Shown piece after piece: positions 8,292 to 15,771 of a DNA stretch of 64,000 nucleotides. How positions within the stretch are numbered: position 1 is the first letter of the stretch; each line of letters opens with the position of its first letter. This DNA comes from Fen-999 sp044220545 (GTDB taxonomy: Bacteria > Pseudomonadota > Gammaproteobacteria > Burkholderiales > Rhodocyclaceae). The stretch is taken from contig JBGAQX010000001.1 of NCBI GenBank assembly GCA_044220545.1, positions 1-64,000 of the forward strand. The letters run 5' to 3'. The notes beneath the pieces were generated by a model. It ran no database searches and was not told where the DNA came from. It saw only the letters and a list, made by a program, of their open reading frames with translations. A program made the translations under genes and the position numbers.

Positions 8292-9324
8292 ATGCAGAAG
8301 AAACTGATCGCCATGGCCGTCGCCGGCCTTGTTTCCGGCGCCCCTGGCCCAGCGCAACCGTGTATCGTCGAACTCTTCGTACCTTGGCTTCAAGGGTGCC
8401 GAGTCCCTGGGCAACGGCATGACCGCCGTCTTCCAGTTCGAGGGTACCGTTGGTCCCGATTCCGCGTCCGGCCTCACGATGAACCGTGACACGTTCGCTG
8501 GCCTGGCCGGTGGTTTCGGCACCGTCGCCATGGGTAACCTGACCGGCCCGACCCGTGGTCTGGGTGCCGCAATGGACCCCTATCCCGGTGCCACCGGCAT
8601 TGGCGTCAACTCCTCCCTCCTCGGCAAGCTTGGCGGTGAGCGTCTTGTCAATGCTGCCGCCGGTACTTCCGCGGCGACTTGCGGCGCGTCCACGACCTGC
8701 TCCTCCATCTTCGACACCCGCTGGACCAACGTCATTGCCTACATCAGCCCGTCCTTCGGCGGCATGAATGTGACCGCGGCCTACGTTGCCAACGAGAACA
8801 AGAGCAGCGACGGCGCCTCCGGTACCGCCGCCCAGCGCAACACCTGGGGTTACGACGTTGGCTTCAAGTATGACAACGGCCCGATCATGGCCGCCCTGAC
8901 CCAGAACCAGGCTAAGATTGGCGACACCGGCAGCACCAAGGCCACCGACACCCGCCTGGGTGGCAAGTTCAAGATGGCCGCCTTTAGTGTTGGCCTGCTG
9001 TGGGATCGTGTGAAGGTGGAATCTGCTGGCAATACCGCCAAGCGCACGGCCTGGATCATCCCGGCGACCTTCAATATGGGTCCCATGGATATCATCGGCC
9101 AATACGGCCGCGCTGGCGACGTGTCCGGCACTTCCGACACCGGTGGCAAGCTGGCCTCGATCGGTGTCAATTACAACCTGTCGAAGCGCACCATGTTGAA
9201 GGCTGTCTACTCGCAAGTCACCAACGAGACCAACGCGACGTACGACTTCGGTGTCAATGCCGCCGGTGCTGCCGCCGGTGCCGACCCGAAGGGCTTCCAG
9301 GTTGGTATCCGTCACTCCTTCTAA
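8292..9324 (+). pseudogene. Gram-negative porin, disrupted by deletion/frameshift
   Basis: The reading frame at 8292 begins with a typical porin signal peptide (MQKKLIAMAVAGLVSG) behind a strong AAGGAGA site. It then loses homology after about residue 17 and runs out of frame. The mature barrel continues in the +1 frame from about 8350 (RVSSNSSYLGFKGAESLGNG) to the canonical C-terminal GIRHSF at 9324, ending in Phe. Compared with trimeric betaproteobacterial porins, about 30-40 residues are missing at the junction: the signal cleavage region and the first VTIYG-type strand. This is either a pseudogene or an assembly collapse between porin copies. A TTG at 8329 would open the barrel frame but provides no signal peptide. 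Confidence 0.75.
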
Positions 9325-9350
9325 TCGACTCCTGTCGATCTGAAGTTAGA

Positions 9351-9376
9351 ACGGCCGCCTTCGGGCGGCCGTTTTT
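9351..9376 (+). terminator. Rho-independent terminator of the porin gene
   Basis: A 9-bp stem ACGGCCGCC / GGCGGCCGT with a TTCG tetraloop is followed by TTTTT. It lies 27 bases after the porin stop. The signal is strong and unambiguous. Confidence 0.93.
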
Positions 9377-9414
9377 CATTTGTGCCGCTGGTTTGTACCG
9401 CCCATCGGACAAAG

Positions 9415-9440
9415 AAAAAGGCCACCTAAAGAAGGTGGCC
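9415..9440 (-). terminator. Terminator downstream of tRNA-Ala
   Basis: On the minus strand GGCCACC and GGTGGCC form a 7-bp stem with a short loop, followed by a run of five T. It sits 13 bases beyond the tRNA 3' end, as expected for termination of the tRNA transcript. Convergent with the porin terminator. Confidence 0.75.
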
Positions 9441-9452
9441 TTTGTTGATTTG

Positions 9453-9528
<76 letters not shown>

Positions 9529-9597
9529 ACATCGAGCGCGGATTATAAATGAACCGCCGGCAATTTGGAATTCTCGAAGCGCGAAACCCTGAAACAG

Positions 9598-9619
9598 CAG
9601 GGGCGCCGAAGCGCCCCTG
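9598..9619 (-). terminator. Hairpin after erpA
   Basis: CAGGGGCG / CGCCCCTG form an 8-bp GC stem with a six-base loop, 21 bases after the erpA stop. Only a short T stretch follows on the minus strand, so it may be a weak terminator or an mRNA-stabilising hairpin. Confidence 0.5.
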
Positions 9620-9640
9620 ATATGCCGAAAGGGAGGAGCG

Positions 9641-9988
9641 TCAAGCCGAGAACGAGGAACCGCAGCCGCAGGTACTGGTGGCGTTCGGGTTCTTGATGAC
9701 GAACTGAGACCCTTCCAGTCCTTCCGTATAGTCGATCTCGGCGCCGACTAGGTACTGATAACTCATCGGGTCGATGAGTAGCGTGACGCCATTCTTTTCC
9801 ATGACGGAATCGTCGGCATTGGCCACCTCGTCAAAGGTGAAACCGTACTGGAAACCGGAGCAGCCGCCACCGGTGACGAAAACGCGCAACTTCAATTCCG
9901 GATTGCCCTCTTCTTGAATCAGATCACGCACTTTGTTGGCCGCGTTGTCGGTGAAGAGCAGCGGCATCGGCAGGTCGTTAGCACTCAT
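9641..9988 (-). CDS. erpA: Iron-sulfur cluster insertion protein ErpA
   Basis: 115 residues, an A-type carrier that hands Fe-S clusters to apo-targets such as IspG/IspH. The three ligand cysteines are Cys43 (GGGCSGFQYG), Cys107 and Cys109 (TCGCGSSF). The N-terminal extension MSANDLPMPLLFTDNAANKV matches betaproteobacterial ErpA rather than IscA. It is the last gene of an apparent argC / coiled-coil protein / bactofilin / erpA block, but a 69-base gap before it could hold its own promoter. Confidence 0.95.
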   Translation of the reverse strand: MSANDLPMPLLFTDNAANKVRDLIQEEGNPELKLRVFVTGGGCSGFQYGFTFDEVANADDSVMEKNGVTLLIDPMSYQYLVGAEIDYTEGLEGSQFVIKNPNATSTCGCGSSFSA

Positions 9989-10057
9989 GTTTTTCTCCTG
10001 TTCACTCTGTTGGGGGGTATTACGACTTCGAGATTATCGGCGCCCGTGGTGCACGGG

Positions 10058-10462
10058 TCAATTGCTGCTCGCGGCAAGCTTCAACTCCACTGACTTGGCC
10101 AATTGGCCAGCATGAACCAGCCGGCCCTGCACAACCGCGCCAAGATGCATCTCGATCGCGTTGTACTCCAGATCCCCCGTCACTCGGGCCTTCGCCTGAA
10201 GCTCGACAAAGCCGGATGACGTGACCGGACCGATGACTGTGCCGTTGATCACTAGATGGGGGACGGAAATCTCTCCTTCAATGGTGGCGTGCTCGCTAAT
10301 TACCAAGGTGCTGGATTGCTCGCCGGTGGCCCGGACATTGCCTTTGATCTGGCCATCGATCCGCAATCCCCCGGAAAAGTTCACATCGCCGGAGATGCTC
10401 GTCTCAGCGCCGATCAGCGTGTCAATCCGGCTCTGCGGCTTGCTGGCTTTCTTGAATATCAT
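10058..10462 (-). CDS. Bactofilin family cytoskeletal protein
   Basis: 134 residues. A short basic N-terminus (MIFKKASKPQSRIDTLIG) is followed by the bactofilin beta-helix of repeating hydrophobic/Gly strands (SGDVNFSGGLRIDGQIKGNV, IEGEISVPHLVINGTVIGPV, ARVTGDLEYNAIEMHLGAVV). Bactofilins polymerise without nucleotides and often position cell-wall enzymes or polar structures. It sits 11 bases after the coiled-coil membrane protein, so the two are probably co-translated and may act together. The family call is firm; the cellular role is not known here. Confidence 0.92.
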   Translation of the reverse strand: MIFKKASKPQSRIDTLIGAETSISGDVNFSGGLRIDGQIKGNVRATGEQSSTLVISEHATIEGEISVPHLVINGTVIGPVTSSGFVELQAKARVTGDLEYNAIEMHLGAVVQGRLVHAGQLAKSVELKLAASSN

Positions 10463-10473
10463 ATGGATGGCTC

Positions 10474-11256
10474 CTAAAGGGAAACGCTTTGCGAAGCTTG
10501 AACGGCGCCGTCACGGATCAATCGCGCCTCAAGACGCTTGATCTTCGCCTCCGGAGGAATCTGAAAGGTACCCTCGACGCTGCGAAAATTCCTGAACGAA
10601 AAGGCGAACTTGTCTGCCGCCGGGTCGCTGGTTCGTGGAAAAACGATCATATCATCGGCCCCCCCTGCTTGCAGAACCGTGACGTGCAGTTCCAATGACG
10701 CCTTGAACTCGTGTTTGGCTTGGGTGCCGCGGCGCGCGGCCAGCATGCGGTAACGATACCGTCCTGGCGCGCCGTCGGGCTCGATGCGCAAGCCGCTCAG
10801 GCTGATCGATTCGGTCCTTTCGCCGCCGCTGGCGAGATTCTCAAAGACAGCCAGACTCTCCTTCAGGCGGACATTCTCTTCCTCCAGCGTCTTGACCTGG
10901 GTAGACATACGGGCCAGCGCCGTACGTTCGATTTGCAGATTGCTTTCCCCGGCATTGGCGACGGCACGCAAATGCGCCGCTTCGCCTTCCAGAGCAATCA
11001 ACTTCTCTTTCAGCGACCTGATCTCGCCAACACTTTCGCTCTGATCAAAACCGGCAAACCTCCGTCCGGCGTCGTAAGTCCAGCCTGCCAGGGCCAAAGC
11101 GAACGCCAGCATGACGACCGTCGCCAGCGCGCGCCAGTACCAAGGCACATGGGTGCGCACCGCCATGCGCGGCGCAGCGATACCGAAGCGCCCGCGCAGA
11201 CGGCGGAGTGTCAGGGCAAGACGGGAACCTGCGAAAGCGCGGTGCATTCTTCGCAA
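10474..11256 (-). CDS. Single-pass membrane coiled-coil protein (DUF6776-like)
   Basis: About 260 residues. A basic N-terminus (RRLRGRFGIAAPRMAVRTHVPWYWR) is followed by one membrane helix (residues ~42-63), a coiled coil (SLKEKLIALEGEAAHLRAV to EENVRLKESLAVFENL), and a beta-rich C-terminal part (GRYRYRMLAARRGTQ, ELHVTVLQAG). It is conserved next to bactofilin in betaproteobacteria, which suggests a partner in the same envelope function. The start is uncertain: the ATG at 11256 overlaps argC by 46 bases, and M4 or a start near residue 31 are alternatives. I recognise no enzymatic motif. Confidence 0.75.
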   Translation of the reverse strand: MRRMHRAFAGSRLALTLRRLRGRFGIAAPRMAVRTHVPWYWRALATVVMLAFALALAGWTYDAGRRFAGFDQSESVGEIRSLKEKLIALEGEAAHLRAVANAGESNLQIERTALARMSTQVKTLEEENVRLKESLAVFENLASGGERTESISLSGLRIEPDGAPGRYRYRMLAARRGTQAKHEFKASLELHVTVLQAGGADDMIVFPRTSDPAADKFAFSFRNFRSVEGTFQIPPEAKIKRLEARLIRDGAVQASQSVSL

Positions 11257-12239
11257 CCGAACATGAGGTTCATATTCTGGACCGCTTGGCCGGCGGCGCC
11301 CTTGGTCAGGTTGTCGATGACGGACAACACGACCAGCGTATCCCCGCCTTGGGGGCGATGGATGGCAATACGGCAGGTATTCGATGCACGCACCGAGCGG
11401 GTTTCCGGATGCGACTTCGGCGGCAGAACATCGACAAAGGGCTCGCCGGCATACCGCTTTTCGAACAAGCCTTGAAAATCTTGCTCACTTGTGACGCGCG
11501 CGTAGAGGGTGGCATGGATACCCCGAATCACGGGCGTCAGATGAGGCACGAACGTCAGGCCCACCGAACGGCCAGCAGCAAACCCCAGGCCTTGGCGTAT
11601 CTCCGGCAAATGGCGGTGTCCGGCAACGGCATAGGCCTTGAAGTTGTCGGAGGCCTCCGCGAACAGGATATGGGTTTCCGCCTTGCGGCCAGCCCCCGAA
11701 ACACCGGACTTGCAGTCGGCGATCAGGTGTTCGGTATCGACACAACCCGCCTCGATCAGCGGCAGTAGGCCGAGTTGGGCGGCGGTCGGATAGCAGCCCG
11801 GGTTCGCCACCAGCCGCGCCTTGCGAATGGCCTCGCGATTGACTTCCGGCAGGCCATACACGGCGTCGGCCACCAGATCCGGCGACGCATGAGTCATGCC
11901 GTACCACTTCTCCCAGACGGCGATGTCCTTGATGCGAAAGTCGGCGGCCAGATCAATGACGCGTACGCCGGCATCGAGCAGAGCACGGGCTTGCTGCATG
12001 GCGATGCCGTTTGGCGTGGCGAAGAAGACGACGTCGCAACGATCAAGCGGGGCATCCTTGGGGTCGCTGAACTTGACGCCCACCCGACCGCGCAGGCTCG
12101 GGAACATGTCGGACACCGCCGTTCCGGCTTCGCCGCGCGAAGTGATGGCCGCAAGTTCGACTTCCGGATGCTGCGCCAACAAGCGCAATAGTTCGACACC
12201 GGTGTACCCGGTACCGCCAACAATTCCGACCTTGATCAT
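11211..12239 (-). CDS. argC: N-acetyl-gamma-glutamyl-phosphate reductase
   Basis: 342 residues; NADPH-dependent third step of arginine synthesis. The Rossmann motif GGTGYTGVELLRLL is at residues 8-21. The catalytic Cys149 is in ANPGCYPTAAQLGLLPL. GVSGAGRKA and the active-site His region GHRHLPEI follow. It has its own upstream region after the rpsI terminator, with a TACAAT -10-like element read on the minus strand at 12287-12292. argB is about 18 kb away, so the arg genes are scattered. Confidence 0.96.
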   Translation of the reverse strand: MIKVGIVGGTGYTGVELLRLLAQHPEVELAAITSRGEAGTAVSDMFPSLRGRVGVKFSDPKDAPLDRCDVVFFATPNGIAMQQARALLDAGVRVIDLAADFRIKDIAVWEKWYGMTHASPDLVADAVYGLPEVNREAIRKARLVANPGCYPTAAQLGLLPLIEAGCVDTEHLIADCKSGVSGAGRKAETHILFAEASDNFKAYAVAGHRHLPEIRQGLGFAAGRSVGLTFVPHLTPVIRGIHATLYARVTSEQDFQGLFEKRYAGEPFVDVLPPKSHPETRSVRASNTCRIAIHRPQGGDTLVVLSVIDNLTKGAAGQAVQNMNLMFGCEECTALSQVPVLP

Positions 12240-12303
12240 TTGGTGTTCTCCTGGGAAAGCCGCGGTTCAAGACTGCAAAACCATGGATTGTAGCCAGCAG
12301 GAC

Positions 12304-12335
12304 AAAAAAGCCGCCCGGAGTTTCCCGCGGGCGGC
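12304..12335 (-). terminator. Terminator of the rplM-rpsI operon
   Basis: On the minus strand GCCGCCCG / CGGGCGGC form an 8-bp stem with a ten-base loop, followed by TTTTTT. It is 26 bases downstream of the rpsI stop and separates the ribosomal operon from argC. Confidence 0.9.
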
Positions 12336-12361
12336 CTTCTCGGCAAGACGCAAGAAGCGGC

Positions 12362-12754
12362 TTAGCGCTTCGAGAACTGCTTGCGGCGACGCGCCTTGTG
12401 GAAGCCGACCTTCTTGCGCTCCACTTCGCGCGCATCGCGGGTAACGAAGCCGGCCTTGGACAGAACCGGTTTCAACTCGGCGTTGTATTCCATCAGCGCC
12501 CGGGTGATGCCATGACGAACGGCACCGGCCTGGCCGGATTCGCCACCTCCCGTGACATTCACCATGATGTCGAACGTGGCCACATGCTCGGTCAGTTCGA
12601 GCGGCTGACGAACCACCATGCGGCCCGTCTCACGGGAAAAGAACTCATCGACCGGCTTGTCGTTGACAACGAACTTGCCGCTGCCGGTCTTCATGAACAC
12701 GCGCGCCACCGCCGTCTTGCGGCGACCGGTGCCATAGTAGTAGTTGGCTGCCAT
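12362..12754 (-). CDS. rpsI: 30S ribosomal protein S9
   Basis: 130 residues, exact family length. It begins MAANYYYGTGRRKTAVARVF and ends RRKKVGFHKARRRKQFSKR-like basic tail, which reaches the P-site tRNA in the small subunit. The frame is open further upstream to 12829, but that part overlaps rplM and is not conserved. It is 11 bases after rplM, the universal rplM-rpsI pair. Confidence 0.98.
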   Translation of the reverse strand: MAANYYYGTGRRKTAVARVFMKTGSGKFVVNDKPVDEFFSRETGRMVVRQPLELTEHVATFDIMVNVTGGGESGQAGAVRHGITRALMEYNAELKPVLSKAGFVTRDAREVERKKVGFHKARRRKQFSKR

Positions 12755-12765
12755 GTCTATTCCTG

Positions 12766-13197
12766 TTAGATGGTCGGGAAGGGCTTCGGCTGCTGCGCGG
12801 TATGCGGGTGAGCGGCGCCGGAGTAGCACTTCATTTTCTTCGCCATCGCATAGCCCAGTGGCCCTTTGGGCAGCATGCCCTTGACGGCCTTTTCCAGAAT
12901 GCGCCCCGGAAAACGCTGCTGAAGCTTGGTGAAGTTGGTTTCGTAGATGCCACCGGGGTAACCGGAATGGCGGAAATACTTCTTGTCCTGGGCTTTGTCG
13001 CCCGTGACGCGCAACTTTTCGACATTGACCACGACGATGTAGTCGCCAGTATCGACGTGCGGGGTGTATTCGGTCTTGTGCTTGCCGCGCAGGCGATGCG
13101 CGATCTGGGCAGCCAGGCGGCCGAGCACCTTGTCCGTCGCATCAACGACGAACCAGTCGCGCTTCACTTCAAGCGGCTTGGCGGAAAAGGTTTTCAT
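12766..13197 (-). CDS. rplM: 50S ribosomal protein L13
   Basis: 143 residues. The chosen start MKTFSAKPLEVKRDWFVVDA is canonical for betaproteobacterial L13; seven more in-frame residues lie upstream. Conserved VLGRLAAQIAHRLRGKHK, HVDTGDYIVVVN and the KAVKGMLPKGPLGYAM signature are present. A near-consensus sigma-70 promoter lies 76 bases upstream. In E. coli L13 represses its own mRNA; no such site could be judged here. Confidence 0.98.
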   Translation of the reverse strand: MKTFSAKPLEVKRDWFVVDATDKVLGRLAAQIAHRLRGKHKTEYTPHVDTGDYIVVVNVEKLRVTGDKAQDKKYFRHSGYPGGIYETNFTKLQQRFPGRILEKAVKGMLPKGPLGYAMAKKMKCYSGAAHPHTAQQPKPFPTI

Positions 13198-13272
13198 GAC
13201 GGGGTTTCCTTGCTTCATGGGCCGCCGCCTGACAATATGCGGGCAACGGACGTTTCTTCGGAAAAGCCGCGC

Positions 13273-13302
13273 ATTCTAGGCGAAACAATCCCGCCTTGTC
13301 AA
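13273..13302 (-). promoter_or_regulatory. Sigma-70 promoter of rplM-rpsI
   Basis: Read on the minus strand, a perfect -35 TTGACA and -10 TAGAAT (5/6) are separated by 18 bases. Transcription would start near 13266, about 70 bases before the rplM ATG. It is the best -35/-10 pair seen in the window. Confidence 0.85.
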
Positions 13303-13328
13303 ACGCGATTCCGAGTTGCCCAACTGAC

Positions 13329-13480
13329 AAAAAAAAGCGCAACCCTGGAAAGGGTTGCGCTGAATCCACACCAAAGGAGGAGGGTGGAGGAGACACCGGG
13401 GGAAACGCCATCCTGCAAACGAGCCGCGTTTCGATGGGTCAAGTATTCCAGAACTTATTGTGCAGTGCAAGAATTTTGTG
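13329..13480 (-). ncRNA. Candidate C/U-rich small RNA
   Basis: The minus strand carries a strong intrinsic terminator: an 11-bp stem AGCGCAACCCT / AGGGTTGCGCT with a 4-base loop, then eight T. No gene precedes it on that strand: osmC is on plus, and coq7 ends 600 bases away. Just upstream lies a pyrimidine tract with CTCCTCC and CCTCCTCC, complementary to Shine-Dalgarno sequences. This layout resembles C-rich trans-acting sRNAs. The 5' end is unknown: TTGCAC-N17-AATACT, or a sigma-E-like GGAATTT element, are weak promoter candidates. The start given is approximate. Confidence 0.5.
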
Positions 13481-13548
13481 CGTGGCACCAAATTCCTAGA
13501 TTAAGAACTTGCCTAGAATGTTGCCTGGTTGACACAGGAGAACTCCCC

Positions 13549-13965
13549 ATGGAATGTACAGTGCGCTGGCACGAAGGCATGAGCTTTATCGCGGAAACCG
13601 GTAGCGGGCACTTGGTGGCAATGGATGGCGCTCCCGAAGCAGGCGGTCACAATTGGGCACCACGGCCATTGGAAATGCTGCTGGCGGGGGCTGGTGGCTG
13701 CACATCGTTCGACATCATCATGATCTTGCAGCGCGGCCGTCAGGATATTGTCGATTGCCAGGTAAAGATCAGCGCCGACCGGGCCGACACGGATCCCAAG
13801 GTATTCACCCGCATCCATTTTCACTTCACGGTCAAGGGCCGGGCGCTAAAGGCGGATGCCGTGGAACGGGCGATCAAGCTATCGGCGGAGAAATACTGCT
13901 CGGCATCGATCATGCTCGGCAAGACCGCCGAGATCACGCATAGCTGGGAAATCGCCGAGCCCTAA
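13549..13965 (+). CDS. OsmC family protein (YhfA-like)
   Basis: 138 residues. OsmC/Ohr-fold hallmarks are the central helix PLEMLLAGAGGCTSFDIIMIL, with a Cys near residue 51, and the C-terminal EKYCSASIMLGKTAEITHSWEI with the second Cys. Ohr/OsmC proteins use such a Cys pair to reduce organic peroxides. This shorter YhfA-type branch is less well defined, so peroxidase activity is only possible. The ATG follows ACAGGAGAACTCCCC, a good ribosome binding site. It is divergent from the rplM promoter and convergent with coq7. Confidence 0.9.
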   Translation: MECTVRWHEGMSFIAETGSGHLVAMDGAPEAGGHNWAPRPLEMLLAGAGGCTSFDIIMILQRGRQDIVDCQVKISADRADTDPKVFTRIHFHFTVKGRALKADAVERAIKLSAEKYCSASIMLGKTAEITHSWEIAEP

Positions 13966-13969
13966 GCGC

Positions 13970-14590
13970 CTAGAGGTGATAGGCGGTCGCGGTCATCACC
14001 TTCGACATCGACTTCATGGCCGCCTTCACGGGCGCCGGCAGTTCCCGTGCGCCCCAATGCACGGCAGTTTCCGCGTGGCGAATCTCATCCGCCTTCATCT
14101 GGTCGACCACCGCCCGCGAGCGCTGGTCCTGTACCGGCAGGCTGGCCAGATGGCTGTCCAGATGCGACTCGACCTGGCGCTCTGTCTCGGCCAGGAATCC
14201 GAGACTCCAATCATCGCCCAACTTGCCGGCAACCATACCGATCGCCAGTGATCCCGCATACCAGAGCGGATTGAGCAGGCTCTTGCGGCCACCGAGTTCG
14301 CCAATGCGCCGCTCCGTCCAGTTGAGATGCTCGGTTTCCTCCCACGCCGCCTGGTGCAGGGCCAGGCGGATCGCGGGATCTCGGCAGGTGAGTGCCTGCC
14401 CTTGATAAAGGGCCTGGGCACAAACCTCGCCCACATGATTGACGCGCATCAGGGCCGCCGCATGAACACGCTCGGCTTCATCCAACGGCAGATCGGGCAG
14501 GTCCTGGCCGGGCATGGCGCGACCCGTCGGGGCGCTGGCGAACACCGTGCGCAAGGCCTTGTCGAACTCCAGTATCAAGCGGTCGATCAC
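13970..14590 (-). CDS. coq7: 3-demethoxyubiquinol 3-hydroxylase Coq7
   Basis: 206 residues; di-iron hydroxylase adding the C6 hydroxyl in ubiquinone synthesis. The repeated helix-bundle ligands are visible: E in MRVNHVGEVCAQ, E-x-x-H in AWEETEHLNW, E/H in VESHLDSHL, and E-x-x-H in ADEIRHAETA. It is typical of betaproteobacteria, which use Coq7 rather than UbiF. The start overlaps the stop of the upstream CNP1-like gene by 4 bases (ATGA). Confidence 0.95.
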   Translation of the reverse strand: MIDRLILEFDKALRTVFASAPTGRAMPGQDLPDLPLDEAERVHAAALMRVNHVGEVCAQALYQGQALTCRDPAIRLALHQAAWEETEHLNWTERRIGELGGRKSLLNPLWYAGSLAIGMVAGKLGDDWSLGFLAETERQVESHLDSHLASLPVQDQRSRAVVDQMKADEIRHAETAVHWGARELPAPVKAAMKSMSKVMTATAYHL

Positions 14591-15126
14591 GGCGCCCTCG
14601 GATGTTTGCCGAGGCGCAACGCGGTCCGCCCATCATCCGCACTGTCGATCGGCGTCGCCAGAGGGCAGAAAAGATCACGATTCAGGGCCGCATGATGGCG
14701 ATTCACCGGCTTGTTCTCGATGGGTCGCCAGTCGGCGATCCGGGCCAGCGCCCAGGCGCCATCGGCTCGACCACTCGCATACAGCCTGTATTCGCCAGTC
14801 TTGCAACGAATACCCTCATAGGACGTGTTGGTGGCGCCGCCCGCGGTCTTGATGACCAGGGCGTAGCGGACGATCCCATCCTTGCCGACGCTGAGGGTGG
14901 AAGCATCGATGAAAAACCGATTGGCGGTCCCGGCGCTCACGTAGAACTCGACCAGATCGGCGTCCTTGGGAAACCCGGGCGGCGCGACCTGCTCTTCGAC
15001 CCATTCCGGCGCATCCACGTCGCGACCGACCGCCTGATGCACCCCGAGATCCTTGGCGATATCCGCCCGAGCCAGGCCGACAACCAGAAGTTCGGCCAAA
15101 CACAGCATCCAGAACCGCGGCCGCAT
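14587..15126 (-). CDS. CNP1-like family exported protein
   Basis: 179 residues. The chosen ATG gives a signal peptide (MRPRFWMLCLAELLVVGLARA). The mature part carries the family pattern PPGFPKDADLVEFYVSAGTANRFFIDASTLSVGKDG, IKTAGGATNTSYEGIRCKTGEYRLYASGRADGAWA, and a C-terminal NRHHAALNRDLFCP. The two Cys (RCKTG and FCP) could form a disulfide. The family is widespread in betaproteobacteria next to rppH and is of unknown function. The frame is open 35 codons upstream, but that stretch overlaps rppH. Confidence 0.85.
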   Translation of the reverse strand: MRPRFWMLCLAELLVVGLARADIAKDLGVHQAVGRDVDAPEWVEEQVAPPGFPKDADLVEFYVSAGTANRFFIDASTLSVGKDGIVRYALVIKTAGGATNTSYEGIRCKTGEYRLYASGRADGAWALARIADWRPIENKPVNRHHAALNRDLFCPLATPIDSADDGRTALRLGKHPRAP

Positions 15127-15133
15127 GATCGGC

Positions 15134-15661
15134 CTACTCCCCGGCACTGCGCGCCAGCGGCGCATACGGCTTGCGCTCGCGGCCGCCCTGGCCCAGCAGA
15201 AGGCGAGACAACTCGGACAAGGCCTGCTCATACACTGCGCGCTTGAACTCGATCACCGACTCCAGCGGCACCCAGAAATCGCTCCAGCGCCAAGCGTCGA
15301 ATTCCGGATGTTCGGTGGCCCGCAGGCAGACATCGGAATCGCGGCCGACCAGACGCAGGAGAAACCAGATCTGCTTCTGGCCCCGATACGTGCCTCGCCA
15401 CTCGCGGCGGACCCAGTGTTTGGGCACGTCGTAGCGCAACCAATCGCGCGTGCGCCCCACGATTCGGACATGTTCCGGCAACAGCCCGACCTCCTCGTGC
15501 AATTCGCGGAACATGGCCTGTTCGGGCGTTTCGCCCTTCTTAATGCCCCCTTGCGGGAACTGCCAGGAATGTTCGCGGATCCGCTTGCCCCAGAAGACTT
15601 CGTTGTGCTGATTGACCAGAATGATGCCGACGTTCGGGCGATAACCTTCCCGGTCGAGCAT
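15134..15661 (-). CDS. rppH: RNA 5'-pyrophosphohydrolase
   Basis: 175 residues; Nudix enzyme that converts 5'-triphosphate mRNA to monophosphate and triggers RNase E decay. The start MLDREGYRPNVGIILVN is canonical. The Nudix box GGIKKGETPEQAMFRELHEEVGL occupies about residues 36-58. SWQFPQGG and the C-terminal FDAWRWSDFWVPLESVI-type block are conserved. It is divergent from proS with a 110-base shared region, the usual betaproteobacterial arrangement. Confidence 0.95.
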   Translation of the reverse strand: MLDREGYRPNVGIILVNQHNEVFWGKRIREHSWQFPQGGIKKGETPEQAMFRELHEEVGLLPEHVRIVGRTRDWLRYDVPKHWVRREWRGTYRGQKQIWFLLRLVGRDSDVCLRATEHPEFDAWRWSDFWVPLESVIEFKRAVYEQALSELSRLLLGQGGRERKPYAPLARSAGE

Positions 15662-15771
15662 GATGCAACCTTCGGATGTTTGATTGCGATCCATTCTTCC
15701 ACAGTTGGCGCGGCAAGGAAAGAACGCCGGCAACGGTAAAATGCACCTTTTTCTCCGGCAGGATTGAACCC

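Noticed and set aside
9415..9440. A second porin terminator on the plus strand
   Set aside because: Only three T follow on plus, while five T follow on minus directly after tRNA-Ala. The porin already has a better terminator at 9351-9376.
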